Assembly (NCBI GenBank): GCA_900551505.1
Contig: URWK01000090.1
Coordinates: 1-5,890 of the forward strand
Reading direction: 5' to 3'
Origin: an uncultured Ruminococcus sp.
GTDB lineage: Bacteria; Bacillota; Clostridia; Oscillospirales; Ruminococcaceae
Length of the DNA: 5,890 nt
Both the position numbers and the translations under genes were made by a program. The notes beneath the pieces are model-generated. The model searched no databases and was not told where the DNA came from. It worked only from the letters and a program-made list of their open reading frames with translations. The first letter of the stretch is position 1; every line of letters starts with the position of its first letter. Positions 5,024-5,890 of this stretch are shown here, piece after piece.

Positions 5024-5890
5024 ATGTTTGATAAAATAAATGAGGAATGTGGAGTTTTTGGCATATACAGTCCGAAAACCTGCGATGTTGCGGCAAAAGC
5101 ATACATGGCACTCTATGCACTCCAGCACAGAGGACAGGAAAGTTGCGGAATAGTTGTCAATGACAGGGGCGTATTTACGGGACATAAAGACCTCGGACTT
5201 GTTCCGGAAGTATTTACTGCCGAAAATCTTGACAAACTCGGAACAGGTAATATTGCCGTAGGTCATGTGCGTTATTCGACAACAGGTAAGCCAAATGTTA
5301 TAAATGCCCAGCCTCTCACCGTTCGCCATGTAAAAGGTTCTCTTGCAATAGCACACAACGGAAATCTTGTAAATGCAAGGGAACTTCGTGAACAGTACGA
5401 ACTTAAAGGAGCTATCTTCCACACCACGAATGATACGGAAGTAATTTCCTATGTTGTGACCGAAATGCGTCTTTCCACCCCTTCAATAGAAAAAGCAGTT
5501 GAACAAGCCATGTACAAAATCAAGGGGGCTTACTCGCTCGTGGTAATGTCGCCGAAAAAACTCATCGTGGCAAGAGACCCCCAGGGCTTCAAACCGCTTT
5601 GCATAGGAAAATGCAATGATGGTTCGGTTGTTGTCGCTTCGGAAAGTTGTGCATTGGACAGCATTGATGCAACTTTTGAAAGAGATATTAAGCCGGGCGA
5701 AATAGTTGTAATTGATGAAAATGGCATACGTTCAATTAATACCCATTGTGGTCAGAAGACAAGTATGTGCGTATTTGAATATATTTACTTCGCAAGACCG
5801 GACTCAATTATTGAAGGCGTGAGCGTTCACAAGGCAAGAATGAAAGCCGGTGAAATTCTCTGGAATGAACACCCTGTTGAAGCAGATGTT
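5024..5890 (+). CDS. purF: PurF, amidophosphoribosyltransferase (partial, cut by window edge)
   Basis: PurF makes 5-phosphoribosylamine from PRPP and glutamine, the committed step of purine synthesis. The 289 visible residues cover the whole N-terminal Ntn-type glutaminase domain and the beginning of the phosphoribosyltransferase domain. The PRPP-binding loop lies beyond the window; a full protein would be about 470 residues. The sequence opens MFDKINEE followed by C9-GVFG. C9 is the expected nucleophile, exposed by self-cleavage of an eight-residue propeptide, as in the Bacillus-type enzymes, which also carry an iron-sulphur cluster. Other glutaminase residues are R83 in HVRYSTTG (81-88), N112-G113 in HNGNL, and D137 in NDTEV. 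C249 in CVFEYIYFARPD is conserved in PurF generally, so it does not prove a cluster. The start is set by AGGAG at 5010-5014, nine bases upstream. It follows purC and probably shares the operon promoter. Confidence 0.97.
   Translation, partial: MFDKINEECGVFGIYSPKTCDVAAKAYMALYALQHRGQESCGIVVNDRGVFTGHKDLGLVPEVFTAENLDKLGTGNIAVGHVRYSTTGKPNVINAQPLTVRHVKGSLAIAHNGNLVNARELREQYELKGAIFHTTNDTEVISYVVTEMRLSTPSIEKAVEQAMYKIKGAYSLVVMSPKKLIVARDPQGFKPLCIGKCNDGSVVVASESCALDSIDATFERDIKPGEIVVIDENGIRSINTHCGQKTSMCVFEYIYFARPDSIIEGVSVHKARMKAGEILWNEHPVEADV

Noticed and set aside
5001..5024. Seven-codon ORF (MALRRVN) whose TAA overlaps the purF ATG as TAATG.
   Set aside because: It overlaps the purF ribosome binding site and is too short to distinguish from chance, although translational coupling cannot be excluded.
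5021..5422. Minus-strand 133-codon open frame opposite the start of purF.
   Set aside because: The + strand encodes an unmistakable PurF. The antisense frame has no recognisable motif or supporting ribosome site.
1..5890. CRISPR arrays, insertion sequences, tRNA or rRNA genes.
   Set aside because: No spaced direct-repeat arrays, transposase-like frames with terminal inverted repeats, or tRNA/rRNA-like segments were seen on either strand.

Overview
The window looks like chromosomal DNA from a cellulolytic, cellulosome-forming member of the Firmicutes, most likely Ruminococcus or a close relative in the Oscillospiraceae. The evidence is a secreted family 9 glycoside hydrolase ending in a Thr/Ser linker and a type I-like dockerin, strong AGGAGG ribosome binding sites, ACA/CTT/CTC-rich codon use, and a purE-purC-purF gene order typical of clostridial purine operons. 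The species cannot be fixed from the sequence.

Layout, all on the + strand. (1) Bases 1-239 hold the 3' end of an unrecognised, very AT-rich gene. (2) A 17-bp hairpin with a T-tract (245-287) separates it from the next gene. (3) Bases 308-3295 encode a 995-residue secreted cellulase: signal peptide, CBM4-like module, CelD_N Ig-like module, GH9 catalytic domain, Thr-rich linker, dockerin. It ends at a strong intrinsic terminator (3326-3359) and appears to be a single-gene unit. (4) Bases 3360-3647 are a regulatory region for the purine genes. They hold a near-consensus sigma-70 promoter (3397-3425), a leader of about 215 nt with a possible 33-codon leader ORF (3457-3558), and an intrinsic terminator (3552-3588) placed before the first structural gene. 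(5) purE (3648-4148), purC (4171-4890) and purF (5024 to the window edge) follow. A 133-bp gap with a large inverted repeat lies between purC and purF.

The two halves are functionally unrelated. The GH9 enzyme acts outside the cell on cellulose, presumably docked on a scaffoldin. The pur genes encode cytoplasmic steps of de novo IMP synthesis: PurF makes phosphoribosylamine, PurE makes CAIR and PurC makes SAICAR.

The most interesting points are the purE leader and the GH9 codon use. The leader looks like a transcription attenuator: a short ORF stops inside the terminator's 5' arm, and an upstream GTTGCA duplicates part of the terminator's 3' arm, yet I cannot match it to a known purine riboswitch. 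In the GH9 gene there is an abrupt codon-usage switch near base 600, inside the CBM module, suggesting a mosaic origin for the 5' end.
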